The notes: a model not told the origin generated them from the letters alone. 52,622 nt of DNA from an uncultured Christensenellaceae bacterium (GCA_944380285.1 CALWGZ010000012.1:1-52622), one strand, 5' to 3'. Positions 10,777 through 20,244 are shown, counted from the first letter of the stretch. Program-made: numbers and translations.

Positions 10777-12083
10777 ATTTCCTCCTTGCGGGCGCCGTCC
10801 AAAAAGCGCCGCATAGCGTCCGCTCCGCGCTCGAAAAACGCGAGCTTGCGCTGTTTTTTGTCCCTCGGCGCGTCCCCAAGCGGAGGAAGCAAGCCGAAGT
10901 TTGCGTTCATCGGTTGATAGTCGGCGCTCTCGCGCGCGACATGCCTTTGCAACTGACCTATCACTGTCTCCGGCGGCGCGATCAGCCTGCCTTTGCCCTC
11001 GGCGGCAAGCCTCAGATTCTCCGCCGCCATCAGTCCGCTCGCTATGCTCTCGACATAGCCCTCTACCCCTGTCATCTGCCCGGCGAATGCGACGAGCGAC
11101 CCGTCCTTTGCGACAAAGCCCGAGTCCATCACCGCCGGCGCGTACAGATAGGTGTTGCGGTGCATCACGCCGTAGCGCAAAAACTCCGCGTGCGCGAGCG
11201 CCGGAATCATCCCGAACACCCGCTTTTGCTCGCCGAAGGTCAGATTGGTCTGAAATCCGACCAAATTGTACGCCGACCCCTCGACGTTCTCCTTGCGCAA
11301 TTGCAGCACCGCGAACGGCGTCTTGCCGTCCTCTCCCTTCAGCCCCGCGGCTTTGAGAGGTCCGAACCGCAGCGTGTCCGCGCCTCTCCGCGCGATCTCC
11401 TCGACGGGCATACACGCCTCGAACAAGCCGCCCTTGTCGAAGTCATGGAGCGTCGCGGTCTTTGCCGCGCACAGCTCGCGCCAAAACGCGTAGTATTCGT
11501 CGCGCGTCAAAGGACAGTTGAGATAGTCGTCTCCGCCCCTGCCGTATCGGCTCGCGCCGAAGGCGTGGGCAAGATCGATCGAATCGCCGTCCACGATGGG
11601 CGCGACCGCATCGTAAAAGCCGATGTATTTTGCACCGTATTTGCGTGCAAGTTCGTTCGCAAGCGCGTCCGAAGTCAACGGACCCGACGCGATCACGACG
11701 GGCTGCATGTCGTCAAAAGAGGTCACCTCTTCGCGCACGAGCGAAAAGCCGTCGAATGCGAAAAGCCTTCTCTCGACCTCCGCCGAAAACGCCTCGCGGT
11801 CGACCGCGAGCGCGCCGCCCGCCGGGACGCGGCTCTTGTCGGCGACGTCCAAAAGCATACAGTCGAGCGCGCGCAGTTCCGCTTTGAGCAGACCGCTCGC
11901 GGTGTCCTCCGCCTCGCTTTTGAGAGAGTTGCTGCACACGAGTTCGGCAAGCCCGTCCGTCGAGTGGCACGGAGAGGCTTTGACCCCTCTCATCTCGTGC
12001 ATCACGACCTCGTGACCCGAGCGCAAAAAGCGGTACGCCGCCTCGCATCCGGCAAGCCCTCCGCCGACGACGTGGAACCTCAT
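10767..12083 (-). CDS. trmFO: Folate- and FAD-dependent tRNA (uracil-5-)-methyltransferase TrmFO
   Basis: A 438-residue flavoenzyme that makes m5U54 in the T-loop of tRNA using methylene-tetrahydrofolate and FAD. The FAD Rossmann motif [14 protein letters not shown] begins at residue 5. TrmFO-specific blocks follow: [18 protein letters not shown] (containing a conserved cysteine), [12 protein letters not shown] and the C-terminal [11 protein letters not shown]. It is of normal family length. Its start overlaps the topA stop by ATGA. TrmFO replaces SAM-dependent TrmA in most Firmicutes, and topA-trmFO-hslV-hslU is a familiar Firmicutes order. Confidence 0.96.
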   Translation of the reverse strand: MRFHVVGGGLAGCEAAYRFLRSGHEVVMHEMRGVKASPCHSTDGLAELVCSNSLKSEAEDTASGLLKAELRALDCMLLDVADKSRVPAGGALAVDREAFSAEVERRLFAFDGFSLVREEVTSFDDMQPVVIASGPLTSDALANELARKYGAKYIGFYDAVAPIVDGDSIDLAHAFGASRYGRGGDDYLNCPLTRDEYYAFWRELCAAKTATLHDFDKGGLFEACMPVEEIARRGADTLRFGPLKAAGLKGEDGKTPFAVLQLRKENVEGSAYNLVGFQTNLTFGEQKRVFGMIPALAHAEFLRYGVMHRNTYLYAPAVMDSGFVAKDGSLVAFAGQMTGVEGYVESIASGLMAAENLRLAAEGKGRLIAPPETVIGQLQRHVARESADYQPMNANFGLLPPLGDAPRDKKQRKLAFFERGADAMRRFLDGARKEEIWN

Positions 12084-14173
12084 TTTTCCGTGCCCGTGAC
12101 GATCTCGGTATGTTTACACTCCGCGTTGGAGCAGGTGTATTTGACCTCGCCGGTCTTGGACTTGGTCATCTTCATATACGCTCCGCAGTCGGGGCAGAGT
12201 TTGGGCGCGGGGACGTCCCATGCGAAGAATCCGCACTCGCGGTTCTCGCACGCATAGTACGCCTTGCCCTTTTTGGAGATCTTCTTGTAGACCCCGCCGC
12301 CGCACTTGGGGCACTTTGCGACCGGTTCGCCGTAAGGCTTGGTGTTGCGGCACCTCGGGAAGTTGGGGCACGCCAGGAACTTGCCGTAACGGCTGTCCTT
12401 GACGACCATGCGCGCGCCGCACTTTTCGCAGATGACGTCGCTCTCCTCCTCTTTGGGCCGCACCCTCGCGGAGCGGTCGCCCTTTGCCGCGTCCAGCCTC
12501 GCTTTGAAGCCGGGATAGAAGTCCTCGATGATCTTCTGCCAGCGCACGCCGCCGTCCTCGATCGTGTCGAGTTTTGTCTCCATGTCCGACGTGAACTTGA
12601 CGTTCATGATGTCGGGGAAGAACTTGATCAAAGTGTCGCAGACGATCTCGCCGAGCTCGGTCGGCTTGATGTACTTGCCCTCTTTGTCCGTGTAGGTGCG
12701 CTTGGCGAGCACCGAAATTGTCGCCGCATATGTCGACGGACGCCCGATGCCGTTCTCTTCCATCGCCTTGACGAGCGTGGAGTCGGTGTAGCGGAGCGGC
12801 GGCTTGGTGAACTTTTGCTCGCTCTGCATCTCTTTGAGTTCGAGCGGCTGCCCTTCGGTGAAGTCGGGCAGCGTCTTGGAGTCCTTCTCCTCGCCCTCGG
12901 TCATCGGAGTGTACGCCGCAAGCCAGCCGTTGAATTTGAGCGTGCGCCCTTTGAGCGTATAGCCGCAGGTGTGACCCTCTTTTGCCGAGATTATGTGCAC
13001 GTTGAGCGTGTCATAGCTCGCGCTCTGCATCTGCGACGCGACGAAGCGGTCGAAGATGAGTTTGTACAGCCTGTATATGTTGCGCTGCACCTTGTCTTTG
13101 ATGGACTCGGGCGAAACGGACAGCGAAATGGGTCTGATCGCCTCGTGCGCGTCCTGCGCGCTCGCCTTGGTCGTGTAGACGTTGGGGCGCTTGGGCGCAT
13201 ATTTTTCGCCGTAGGTCGCGCGGATGTAGTCGAGCGCCTCGTTTTGAGCCTCGACCGCGACGCGGACGCTGTCGGTACGGATGTAGGTGACGAGCGCGAT
13301 CTGTCCCATGCCGGGGATGTCGACGCCTTCGTACAGCTGCTGTGCGACCTGCATGACCTGCGACGCGGTCATCGACAGCTTTGCGGACGCGTCCTGCTGC
13401 ATCGTCGAGGTCGTGAACGGCGGCTGAGGCTTGGACACGGACGTGCTGCGCTTGACCTGATCGACGCTCCACTCGCCTTCCTTGCTGCGGGCGACGATCT
13501 TTTCGGCGGTCTCCTTCGTCCTGACCTTGTACTTTTTGCCGTCGACGTCGACGAACTCGCACTTGAACGCGGCGCTGCGCTTGTCTTTGAGCAAAAACGC
13601 GTATATGTTCCAATATTCCTCGGGCTTGAAGTCGCGGATCTCGCGCTCGCGGTCGACGATCATTTTGAGCGCGACCGACTGCACGCGCCCCGCGGACTGT
13701 CCGCTCTTGATCTTGCGCGAGAGTATCGGCGAGATCTGATAGCCGACCAGCCTGTCCAGCACGCGGCGCGCCTGCTGCGCGTCGACGAGGTTCATATTGA
13801 TCGCGCGCGGATTTTCAAGCGCCGCCAACACCGCCTTTTTGGAGATCTCGTTGAACACGATGCGGATGTCGCCGCCCTTGATGTCGCATACGTTTTTGAG
13901 GTGCCACGAGATCGCCTCTCCCTCGCGGTCGGGGTCGGTCGCGAGATAGACTTTGTCCGCCTTGGCAAGCTCCGCCTTGATGCGCTTGATCGTCTCTTCC
14001 TTGCCGGGAGTGACGACGTATTGGGGCGCGAAGTCGTGATCGATGTCGATACCGAGGCTCTTTTGCGGAAGGTCGCTGACGTGACCCGCCGACGCGAGTA
14101 CATGATACTCTTTGCCGAGGTACTTTGCTATCGTCTTTGCCTTGTGCGGCGATTCGACAATTACAAGTTTCAT
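12080..14173 (-). CDS. topA: DNA topoisomerase I
   Basis: A 697-residue type IA topoisomerase that relaxes negative supercoils. The Toprim domain is at the N-terminus (KLVIVESPHKAKTIAKYLG; acidic cluster in TDPDREGEAISWHL). The active-site tyrosine is in VTYIRTDS, near residue 300. The C-terminus carries three four-cysteine zinc-ribbon units (starting CEKCGARM, CPKCGGGV and CPDCGAYM), the usual Firmicutes tail. Length is normal. It starts 9 bases after the dprA stop and overlaps trmFO by 4 bases. Confidence 0.97.
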   Translation of the reverse strand: MKLVIVESPHKAKTIAKYLGKEYHVLASAGHVSDLPQKSLGIDIDHDFAPQYVVTPGKEETIKRIKAELAKADKVYLATDPDREGEAISWHLKNVCDIKGGDIRIVFNEISKKAVLAALENPRAINMNLVDAQQARRVLDRLVGYQISPILSRKIKSGQSAGRVQSVALKMIVDREREIRDFKPEEYWNIYAFLLKDKRSAAFKCEFVDVDGKKYKVRTKETAEKIVARSKEGEWSVDQVKRSTSVSKPQPPFTTSTMQQDASAKLSMTASQVMQVAQQLYEGVDIPGMGQIALVTYIRTDSVRVAVEAQNEALDYIRATYGEKYAPKRPNVYTTKASAQDAHEAIRPISLSVSPESIKDKVQRNIYRLYKLIFDRFVASQMQSASYDTLNVHIISAKEGHTCGYTLKGRTLKFNGWLAAYTPMTEGEEKDSKTLPDFTEGQPLELKEMQSEQKFTKPPLRYTDSTLVKAMEENGIGRPSTYAATISVLAKRTYTDKEGKYIKPTELGEIVCDTLIKFFPDIMNVKFTSDMETKLDTIEDGGVRWQKIIEDFYPGFKARLDAAKGDRSARVRPKEEESDVICEKCGARMVVKDSRYGKFLACPNFPRCRNTKPYGEPVAKCPKCGGGVYKKISKKGKAYYACENRECGFFAWDVPAPKLCPDCGAYMKMTKSKTGEVKYTCSNAECKHTEIVTGTEK

Positions 14174-14182
14174 TATCTCTCC

Positions 14183-15205
14183 TTACAGCCTGCGCGCAAC
14201 CTGATAGTAGTTGCCGCTCAGCTTGTTTACCATACCGAAAATTTCCATTTCCGACAGAAGGGCGCTCAGCTCTCCCGTCGACAGTCCGCTGTCTTCGAGC
14301 AGCTCCGAAAAGTGCATGCTCTCTTCCTTGGACAGGATGTCTATGATCCTCGACTGTTCGAGCGAAAGCTGAACGCCGAGTTCTCCTTCGTCTTTGCGTA
14401 CGGCCGCGCCCAAGATGTCCTCGGGAGCGGTGACCGCCGCCGCCTGACAGTCCTTGATCTTGGCGTTGCACCCCTCGCTCTGTTTGGAGAACACGCTGCC
14501 GGGCACGACGTACAGCTCTTTGCCCTGCTCGATCGCGAGATCGGCGGTGATCAGCGAGCCGCTTTTGAGCCCCGCCTCGGTCACGAGCACTCCCGACGAA
14601 AACGCCGAGATCAACCTGTTGCGCTCGGGGAAGCGGAATTGGTGGGGCGGCGTGCCGGGAGGATATTCGCTGACGACCAAGCCCTCCCCGGCGATCTTGT
14701 CGAGCAGTTCTCCGTTCTCGGGCGGATAGGCGACGTCGACGCCGCAGCCGAGCACCGCGACGGTCTTGCCGCCGCATTCGAGCGCGGTCTTGTGCGCTAC
14801 CGTGTCAACTCCCCTCGCGGCGCCGCTGACAACGCAAAGTCCGCTGTCGGCAAACGCCCTGACGAATTGCGTCGTCACGTCCTTGCCGTAACGGGTGATC
14901 GTCCGCGTGCCGACGACGGCGATGTTGCGGCTCTCGTCCGCAAGCAGCGACGCGTCTCCGCGGCAATACAGCACGACAGGCGGGTCGGCAAGCAACGAGC
15001 GCAGATAGTCCGGATATTCTTCCGAATCGTACCCTATCGCGCGGATGCCGTTGCCCTCCATATGCTCGATCACCGCGTCCGCGTGCGCATAGTCTCGAAA
15101 GAGCTGCGACGGGCGCGAGACGGACTTCATCCGCGCGACCCTGCGCTCCGAGCCCGTATCGAAAGAGAGCATGATCAAAGCCTTGTCGTCGTTGTCGTAT
15201 TTCAT
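14183..15205 (-). CDS. dprA: DNA-processing protein DprA (Smf)
   Basis: A 340-residue protein that loads RecA on incoming single-stranded DNA during natural transformation. The central Rossmann-like domain has VVGTRTITRYGKDV, SGAARGVDTVAH and VAVLGCGVDVAYPPEN, then SEYPPG and FPERNRLISAFSSGVLVTEA, all typical of DprA. The C-terminal 70 residues form a winged helix (DprA_WH). The upstream frame is open, but the ATG at 15205 overlaps the comM stop (ATGA) and fits the family. The pairing with comM suggests recombination or competence genes, although dprA is also present in many species with no known competence. Confidence 0.94.
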   Translation of the reverse strand: MKYDNDDKALIMLSFDTGSERRVARMKSVSRPSQLFRDYAHADAVIEHMEGNGIRAIGYDSEEYPDYLRSLLADPPVVLYCRGDASLLADESRNIAVVGTRTITRYGKDVTTQFVRAFADSGLCVVSGAARGVDTVAHKTALECGGKTVAVLGCGVDVAYPPENGELLDKIAGEGLVVSEYPPGTPPHQFRFPERNRLISAFSSGVLVTEAGLKSGSLITADLAIEQGKELYVVPGSVFSKQSEGCNAKIKDCQAAAVTAPEDILGAAVRKDEGELGVQLSLEQSRIIDILSKEESMHFSELLEDSGLSTGELSALLSEMEIFGMVNKLSGNYYQVARRL

Positions 15206-16731
15206 TCCCAATACTTGCGGTCGAGCGACCTGTATTGCACCGCTTCGGTGATGTGCGGCGCGAGGATGGTCTCGCTGCCGGCGAGGTCGGCGATCGTGCG
15301 CGCGACCTTGAGCACGCGCGTACTCGCACGCGCGGTCATATTCAATTTGTCGAAAGCCCTTTTGAGAATGCTCTCGCAATCGGGCGTGAGCGCGCAATAT
15401 TTCCTGAGCTGCGCGTTGGACATGCCCGCGTTTGTCACGAGCCCGCTGCCGTAGCGCGCCCTCTGCATCGCGCGTGCGCTCTCCACCCTCTTTTTGATGT
15501 CCGCGCTGCACTCCGCCTCGGGGCTGAACCTCAGCTCCTCATACCCCACTCCGTCCACCTCGACCTGCAAGTCGATGCGGTCGAGAAGAGGTCCCGAAAG
15601 CCGCGACACATATCTGCGTATCTCCGACGGCGAACAGCGGCACTGCCTTGTCTTGGAACCGTAGTTGCCGCACGGGCACGGGTTCATGCTGGCGATCAGC
15701 ATGAAGTCCGCCGGATAATCGAGCGTCTGCTTGGAACGCGACACCGTGACCACTCCGTCTTCGAGCGGCTGACGAAGCCCCTCGAGCGTGCGCCTTTCGT
15801 ACTCGGGCATCTCGTCGAGGAAGAGCACGCCGTTGTGCGCGAGACTGACCTCGCCCGGGCGCGCCTTCGCCCCTCCGCCCATGAGCGCGGGCGGCGTCAC
15901 CGTGTGGTGCGGCGTGCGGAACGGACGCTGGGTCACTATCCCCTTGTCGGGATCGAGCACCCCCGCGATCGAATGTATCTTGGTCACCTCGATCGCCTCC
16001 TCAAAGGTCATGTCCGGCATGATCGTCGGCACGCACTTCGCCATCAGCGTCTTGCCCGCGCCGGGAGGACCGATCATCAAGATGTTGTGTCCTCCGGCGA
16101 CCGCGATCTCGAGCGCGCGCCTTGCGACCTGCTGTCCCTTGACCTCGGAAAAGTCGACGTGATACTTGTTCTCCGCCGCCTGCGTGCCGAACACGCGGGT
16201 CTCGACCGGCTCCTTGGCAAGCTCGCCCGAAAGGAACCGCGACACATCGCCCAACCTGTCAAAACAATACGCTTTGACCCCGGGCACATAGGACGCCTCT
16301 TTGGCGTTGCCCTCGGGCAGGATGAACTTGTCATAGCCGCGCTGGATCGCGGAGAGCACGAGCGGCAGCACGCCGTTGACCCGCCTCAGCGACCCGTCAA
16401 GCCCGAGTTCACCTATGATCACATAGTCGGCGTAGGACAGCTTGGGCACCTGCTCGGTCGCGGCGAGTATGCCGACGGCGATCGCGAGGTCATAAAGACT
16501 GCCCTCTTTTTTGCTGTCCGCGGGCGCAAGGTTGACGGTCACGCGGCGTATCGGATAGTCGAGCAGCGAGTTCTTGATCGCCGCGCGCACCCTCTCGCGC
16601 GATTCCTTGACCGCAGTGTCGCCCATGCCGACGATCTCGTAAGCCGGAAGCCCCGCGTTGACGTCGACCTCGACCGACACCTCGAACCCCTCAAGTCCGT
16701 TGAGAGCAAAACTCCTGATCTTTGCGAGCAT
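15202..16731 (-). CDS. comM: ComM/YifB-family Mg-chelatase-like AAA+ ATPase
   Basis: A 509-residue AAA+ protein. ComM is a hexameric helicase that promotes branch migration during transformation. The N-terminal ChlI-like domain (AGLPAYEIVGMGDTAVKESR; VTVNLAPADSKKEGS) is followed by Walker A GPPGAGKT, Walker B VLFLDEMPE, and the sensor region MNPCPCGNYG with its cysteines. The C-terminal Mg-chelatase domain ends the protein. GGAGG lies just before the ATG at 16731; a longer upstream frame has no better site. It overlaps dprA by 4 bases. Confidence 0.93.
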   Translation of the reverse strand: MLAKIRSFALNGLEGFEVSVEVDVNAGLPAYEIVGMGDTAVKESRERVRAAIKNSLLDYPIRRVTVNLAPADSKKEGSLYDLAIAVGILAATEQVPKLSYADYVIIGELGLDGSLRRVNGVLPLVLSAIQRGYDKFILPEGNAKEASYVPGVKAYCFDRLGDVSRFLSGELAKEPVETRVFGTQAAENKYHVDFSEVKGQQVARRALEIAVAGGHNILMIGPPGAGKTLMAKCVPTIMPDMTFEEAIEVTKIHSIAGVLDPDKGIVTQRPFRTPHHTVTPPALMGGGAKARPGEVSLAHNGVLFLDEMPEYERRTLEGLRQPLEDGVVTVSRSKQTLDYPADFMLIASMNPCPCGNYGSKTRQCRCSPSEIRRYVSRLSGPLLDRIDLQVEVDGVGYEELRFSPEAECSADIKKRVESARAMQRARYGSGLVTNAGMSNAQLRKYCALTPDCESILKRAFDKLNMTARASTRVLKVARTIADLAGSETILAPHITEAVQYRSLDRKYWE

Positions 16732-16747
16732 TTCCCCCTCCCCGAAC

Positions 16748-18874
16748 TCAGTTGGTCTCGTCGTTCTTGACGGCGCGCGGCTTTTTGAACACAGCCTTGA
16801 TCTCGTCAACGAAGTTGTCGTCGCGGCGCGAGATCAGCGTATATCTGTCATAGCGCGCGATGTCGATCGCCACATAGACGTAGTATGCCGCGACGAACAC
16901 CGCGATCAGCGAAAACACGATGATGAACGGGCTCTTGGACCAGAACGCGAGATAGCCCGCGCTGTCGTTGCCGGTGATGAAGCCGCTGCGCGACATCAAT
17001 TCCGCAATGTTGAGGAAGGACAGCGTGCTCAATGCGCCGAACACGGCGTACAGCCTCTTGTCGGGCAGCATGATCAGATAGATGAGCAGCAGCGCCGCCG
17101 CGATCGGCAGGACGACCACCGTCGACTGCGCGCCGATCACCGCATAGAGCGTGAGCGCGAGCGACGAATAGAGGAAGAGGTCGGCAAGGCTCTTTTGCTT
17201 CCAATACGCAAAGCCGACCACGCCCGCCATCGCCGCAACGAACATCCCGTTGAGCACGGTCATCGCGGTGTTGCGCACCGTCGAGTTAGCCGCGCCGAAG
17301 ATCGCGTAGAGGTTGAACGCATCGGTCGAGAGGAAGGACGACGACTTGAAGTAGGCGTCGATCATCTCGAACACATAGAACACCTTGCCCGTCCTGAGCT
17401 GGCTCAGGCACATCGGCAGCGACACGATGTAGTACAGCACAAAGCTGCCGACCATCGTCAAAATTATCTTTACGCGCTCGTCCTTTTCGCGGATCGCGTT
17501 CATCACCTGCACCGTCGCATAGATGGGCACGAGGATGAGCATATAGTAGCTGAACAGCAGCGAGAAGGTGAAGAACACCCCGCTCGCGATGTGATTCTTT
17601 TCGTACAGCGCGATCAGCGCGTAGACGACGAACGCGATCGCGACCGCCTCATAGCTGCCGTAGAAAGCGCTCAAAGTGAAGAACACCGGCATAGCCGCAT
17701 ACAGCCAGCTCATGCCGACAGCCGCGCGGCGGTCGGTCAGCTTGCGGAACGCAAACGACGTCACCGCGAGCAGCGTGAACATGTCGGCGATGATCATCGG
17801 GATGCGCACGAGCAGAGCCATGCCCATCGAACCGCTCTCGACCCCCATCGCGCCGCCCAACATTCCGAGCAGCCAAAGCACATACATCGTGCCGAGAGGC
17901 TGATTGGAATTGGCGGAATCCGTGAACGCGTTCATCAGTCCGCCGCTCGACCCTATCCTCGACGCGATCGACGAAAGCGCGTCGATCTGGCTGCCCATGC
18001 CGTAGCAGAACATGCCTATCACAAACCTGACGACAAACGCGACCACGACCGCAAAGATGAGCGCGACAAACGTCTTGTCCGTCATCGCGACGATCTTGCC
18101 GTCCTTTTGCGCCTGCACTGCTACCGCGTCCGTGTCATCGGTCGGCATCACCTTGCGCAGCACGAGATAGAGCCCGAACACGAGCGCGACCGAGAAGATC
18201 GCAAGCAGCGTCACCGTCGCGATCGAGCCGCCGTCGCTGTGCGAATAGTCGGCGTCGTCCTGCACCACCCCGAGCGTCACGCCTTCGGGAACGGTGTCGA
18301 CCGATTGAAGAGAGATGTTGTCAAAGCGCACGGTGCCGTACGGCGTCGAACCGTCCTGCCCCATGCCGACAAACAGCGTCGCCTCGCCCGATATGCCGCT
18401 GGTGAAGTAGTAATCCACCGTCTCGAAGCCCTCGGTCACCTCGGCGACGTTGATGCCGCCCTTGTTGTTGTCCTCGAGGATGCCGACGACAAAGCCGTAA
18501 CCTCCCGAAGCGGTGATCGACTGCACGTCGACATAGGCGCTGAGGCGATAGATCTTGTTCTTGACCAAATTCACGGTCTGCGAGATGTAGACGCGCGTCG
18601 TGCTCGACGACGACATCTCGATCACGCCGTAACGCGCGCCGAGATCGGCGTCGAACTCGTCCGTGCCCGCGCTCGGCGACGACTTGAACGAGATGCTCTC
18701 GCCGGTGCCGGTCGACTTGATCCAACCCTGCACGTTGCTGCCGTCGAGCGTCTCGAAGCCTCCGTTGTTCACGACCTCGACATAGTCGTTCGCTCCGTCG
18801 CCGCAAGCCGCAAACGCAAACATCGCCAACACGACGATGAGCACGATCGCGACCGCAAACATTCTTCTCTTCAT
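16748..18874 (-). CDS. Predicted lipoprotein: CBM-like extracellular domain fused to a polytopic GT-C-like membrane domain
   Basis: A 708-residue envelope protein. It begins with a signal sequence (MKRRMFAVAIVLIVVLAMFA) and a lipobox-like FAAC with Cys24. Residues about 30-187 read as a beta-sandwich of the CBM4/9 type: NGGFETLDGSNVQGW near the start and GTVRFDNISLQS at the end. From about residue 200 there are a dozen or so hydrophobic helices. The segment NQPLGTMYVLWLLGMLG and the overall layout recall Gpi18-like or other GT-C mannosyltransferases, but I cannot identify the catalytic acidic residues. AGGAG precedes the ATG at 18874. It may act in surface glycosylation; that is inference. 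It is the first gene of the comM-to-tcdA run. Confidence 0.7.
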   Translation of the reverse strand: MKRRMFAVAIVLIVVLAMFAFAACGDGANDYVEVVNNGGFETLDGSNVQGWIKSTGTGESISFKSSPSAGTDEFDADLGARYGVIEMSSSSTTRVYISQTVNLVKNKIYRLSAYVDVQSITASGGYGFVVGILEDNNKGGINVAEVTEGFETVDYYFTSGISGEATLFVGMGQDGSTPYGTVRFDNISLQSVDTVPEGVTLGVVQDDADYSHSDGGSIATVTLLAIFSVALVFGLYLVLRKVMPTDDTDAVAVQAQKDGKIVAMTDKTFVALIFAVVVAFVVRFVIGMFCYGMGSQIDALSSIASRIGSSGGLMNAFTDSANSNQPLGTMYVLWLLGMLGGAMGVESGSMGMALLVRIPMIIADMFTLLAVTSFAFRKLTDRRAAVGMSWLYAAMPVFFTLSAFYGSYEAVAIAFVVYALIALYEKNHIASGVFFTFSLLFSYYMLILVPIYATVQVMNAIREKDERVKIILTMVGSFVLYYIVSLPMCLSQLRTGKVFYVFEMIDAYFKSSSFLSTDAFNLYAIFGAANSTVRNTAMTVLNGMFVAAMAGVVGFAYWKQKSLADLFLYSSLALTLYAVIGAQSTVVVLPIAAALLLIYLIMLPDKRLYAVFGALSTLSFLNIAELMSRSGFITGNDSAGYLAFWSKSPFIIVFSLIAVFVAAYYVYVAIDIARYDRYTLISRRDDNFVDEIKAVFKKPRAVKNDETN

Positions 18875-18921
18875 AATTGTTCTCCTGATTCGGATTTCAT
18901 CCTTGCGGATAGCCATTTACT

Positions 18922-18950
18922 ATAATAAAATAATTTCGCGCGTTTGACAA
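18922..18950 (-). promoter_or_regulatory. Promoter of the lipoprotein/membrane fusion and perhaps the comM-tcdA run
   Basis: TTGTCA (18950-18945) and TATTAT (18927-18922) on the minus strand, spacer 17, with CGCGCG right after the -35. Confidence 0.75.
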
Positions 18951-19166
18951 GCGATTGCCCTTTATTTATAATTTTTTCTTTATTTATTTTAAACTATAAT
19001 ATGCGCCGTGCCGCATCCAAACGCCGAACCTACCTCGCAAAGAGGCGCCTGCGCGCTCCCTCTGCGCCCCTGCCCGACTCGCCTCCCTTTTACAGGATCC
19101 GCCGTCTCTCGCGGTTCCGCAACCCAAAACCGCATTTCGGCGACAAAACGCAACCTTTGCCGTACA

Positions 19167-19199
19167 TTTCAGTTGTCGACAAAATGTCGACAACTGAAA
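19167..19199. promoter_or_regulatory. 33-bp perfect palindrome upstream of the BRO-Fic gene
   Basis: Two 15-base arms (19167-19181 and 19185-19199) containing CAGTTGTCGACA flank AAA. The site lies just upstream of the -35 box of the BRO-Fic promoter. A near-identical palindrome with the same three-base spacer lies inside the gene at 19421-19447. Confidence 0.8.
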
Positions 19200-19207
19200 C
19201 GAAGCGA

Positions 19208-19237
19208 TTGCGTTTTCTGTTGCGGATGTGGTATATT
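19208..19237 (+). promoter_or_regulatory. BRO-Fic promoter
   Basis: TTGCGT (19208-19213) and TATATT (19232-19237), spacer 18. The expected transcription start falls on or next to the ATG at 19244, so the message may be leaderless. Confidence 0.6.
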
Positions 19238-19243
19238 ATTTTT

Positions 19244-20113
19244 ATGGAACAAGGACACTTGGTCAAGACGTCGACAAGAGTTTTTTACGATTCACCCGTC
19301 AAGGCAGTCTGGGACGACGCGTCTTCACGATGGCTTTTTTGCGCGGTAGATGTCGTTGCCGCTCTGACCGACAGCAAAAATCCTCGCTCTTTTTGGAATG
19401 CGGTAAAACGCCGTCATCCTCAGTTGTCGACAAACTGTCGACAACTGAAATTGACAGCGCGCGACGGCAAAAAATATTTGACCGACGTTATTGACACTGC
19501 GACTATCGACATATTGTCCGCAACGATTCGTCCAAAAGCCCCGGAGATGTTTCTCTCGTGGCTCAAAGGCGCGCTCGACCCTCTCGACGAAAAGAGCAAG
19601 TCTCAAGCATACGAACTTTTCGACAGCGGTGTCATCGACACGATCGAGGTCGGGACCGTAAAAGGCTTGCGACAAATACATGCCTACATCTTCGGCGGTC
19701 TGTACGATTTTGCGGGACAAATCAGGACTGTCAACATTGCAAAAGGCGGTTTCGCGTTCGCACCTGCGATGTTTTTGCAAGAAAGTCTGTCGCAGATCGA
19801 GAGTATGCCCGAGGACTCATTTGAAAACATCATCGCAAAATATATCGAGATGAACGTCGCGCACCCTTTCCGCGAAGGCAACGGCAGAAGCATGCGCATT
19901 TGGCTGGATATGATGCTCAAAAAACGCCTCAATGTCTGCACGGATTGGAGCAAGATCGACAAATATGCCTATTTGACCGCAATGGAAAAGAGCCCGACCG
20001 ACCCCCGACCGATCACCAAGCTCATCCGCGGCGCTCTGACTTCAAAGATCGATGACCGCGAACTCTTTCTCAAAGGCGTAGACTATTCCTACTACTACGA
20101 ACAGAGCGATTGA
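19244..20113 (+). CDS. BRO-N (antirepressor-like) / Fic-domain fusion protein
   Basis: A 289-residue two-domain protein. Residues about 15-110 match the BRO-N/prophage-antirepressor fold (VKAVWDDASSRWLFCAVDVV; LSTNCRQLKLTARDGKKYLTDV). Residues about 125-260 are a Fic domain with the complete motif HPFREGNGRSMR (207-218) and the upstream GLYDFAGQIRTVNIAKGGF. No clear (S/T)xxxE(G/N) inhibitory helix is seen, so control may come from a partner or from the BRO domain. The start is uncertain: the ATG at 19244 lacks a ribosome site but fits a leaderless message, and a TTG at 19259 has AAGGA just upstream. A palindrome in the coding sequence (19421-19447) spells the conserved LSTNCRQL. It has no partner gene and may derive from a mobile element. 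Confidence 0.8.
   Translation: MEQGHLVKTSTRVFYDSPVKAVWDDASSRWLFCAVDVVAALTDSKNPRSFWNAVKRRHPQLSTNCRQLKLTARDGKKYLTDVIDTATIDILSATIRPKAPEMFLSWLKGALDPLDEKSKSQAYELFDSGVIDTIEVGTVKGLRQIHAYIFGGLYDFAGQIRTVNIAKGGFAFAPAMFLQESLSQIESMPEDSFENIIAKYIEMNVAHPFREGNGRSMRIWLDMMLKKRLNVCTDWSKIDKYAYLTAMEKSPTDPRPITKLIRGALTSKIDDRELFLKGVDYSYYYEQSD
19421..19447. promoter_or_regulatory. Palindrome inside the BRO-Fic coding region
   Basis: CAGTTGTCGACA (19421-19432), AAC, TGTCGACAACTG (19436-19447): perfect 12-base arms. It matches the upstream palindrome (19167-19199) except for the central triplet and the outer bases. Confidence 0.75.
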
Positions 20114-20244
20114 AGTTCAGTTTATCCAATCGGTTAAGATTGGCGTAATTTTTGTCAAGAGATGGCGCTCAAAATTTTTCGATTTTGCAATACTATTTGC
20201 TATGCGCGAATGAAAAGCTTGGGATTCGCTTCTTGACGTCGCCT
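20114..20244. other. Intergenic DNA with a TTGTCAAG motif copy
   Basis: Positions 20134-20185 (AAGATTGGCGTAA, then TTTTTGTCAAGAG and a T-rich tail) are repeated in degenerate form at 20344-20398. No open frame is credible here. Confidence 0.5.

Noticed and set aside
12110..15454. A very long open frame on the plus strand opposite topA, dprA and comM
   Set aside because: It is antisense to three clear genes, lacks a ribosome site and recognisable motifs, and follows from codon bias in GC-rich DNA. Similar long antisense frames occur opposite most genes here.
16658..18925. A long open frame rich in Arg, Glu and His opposite the lipoprotein fusion gene
   Set aside because: The biased composition is that of a shadow frame, and the opposite strand encodes a plausible membrane protein with signal sequence and ribosome site.
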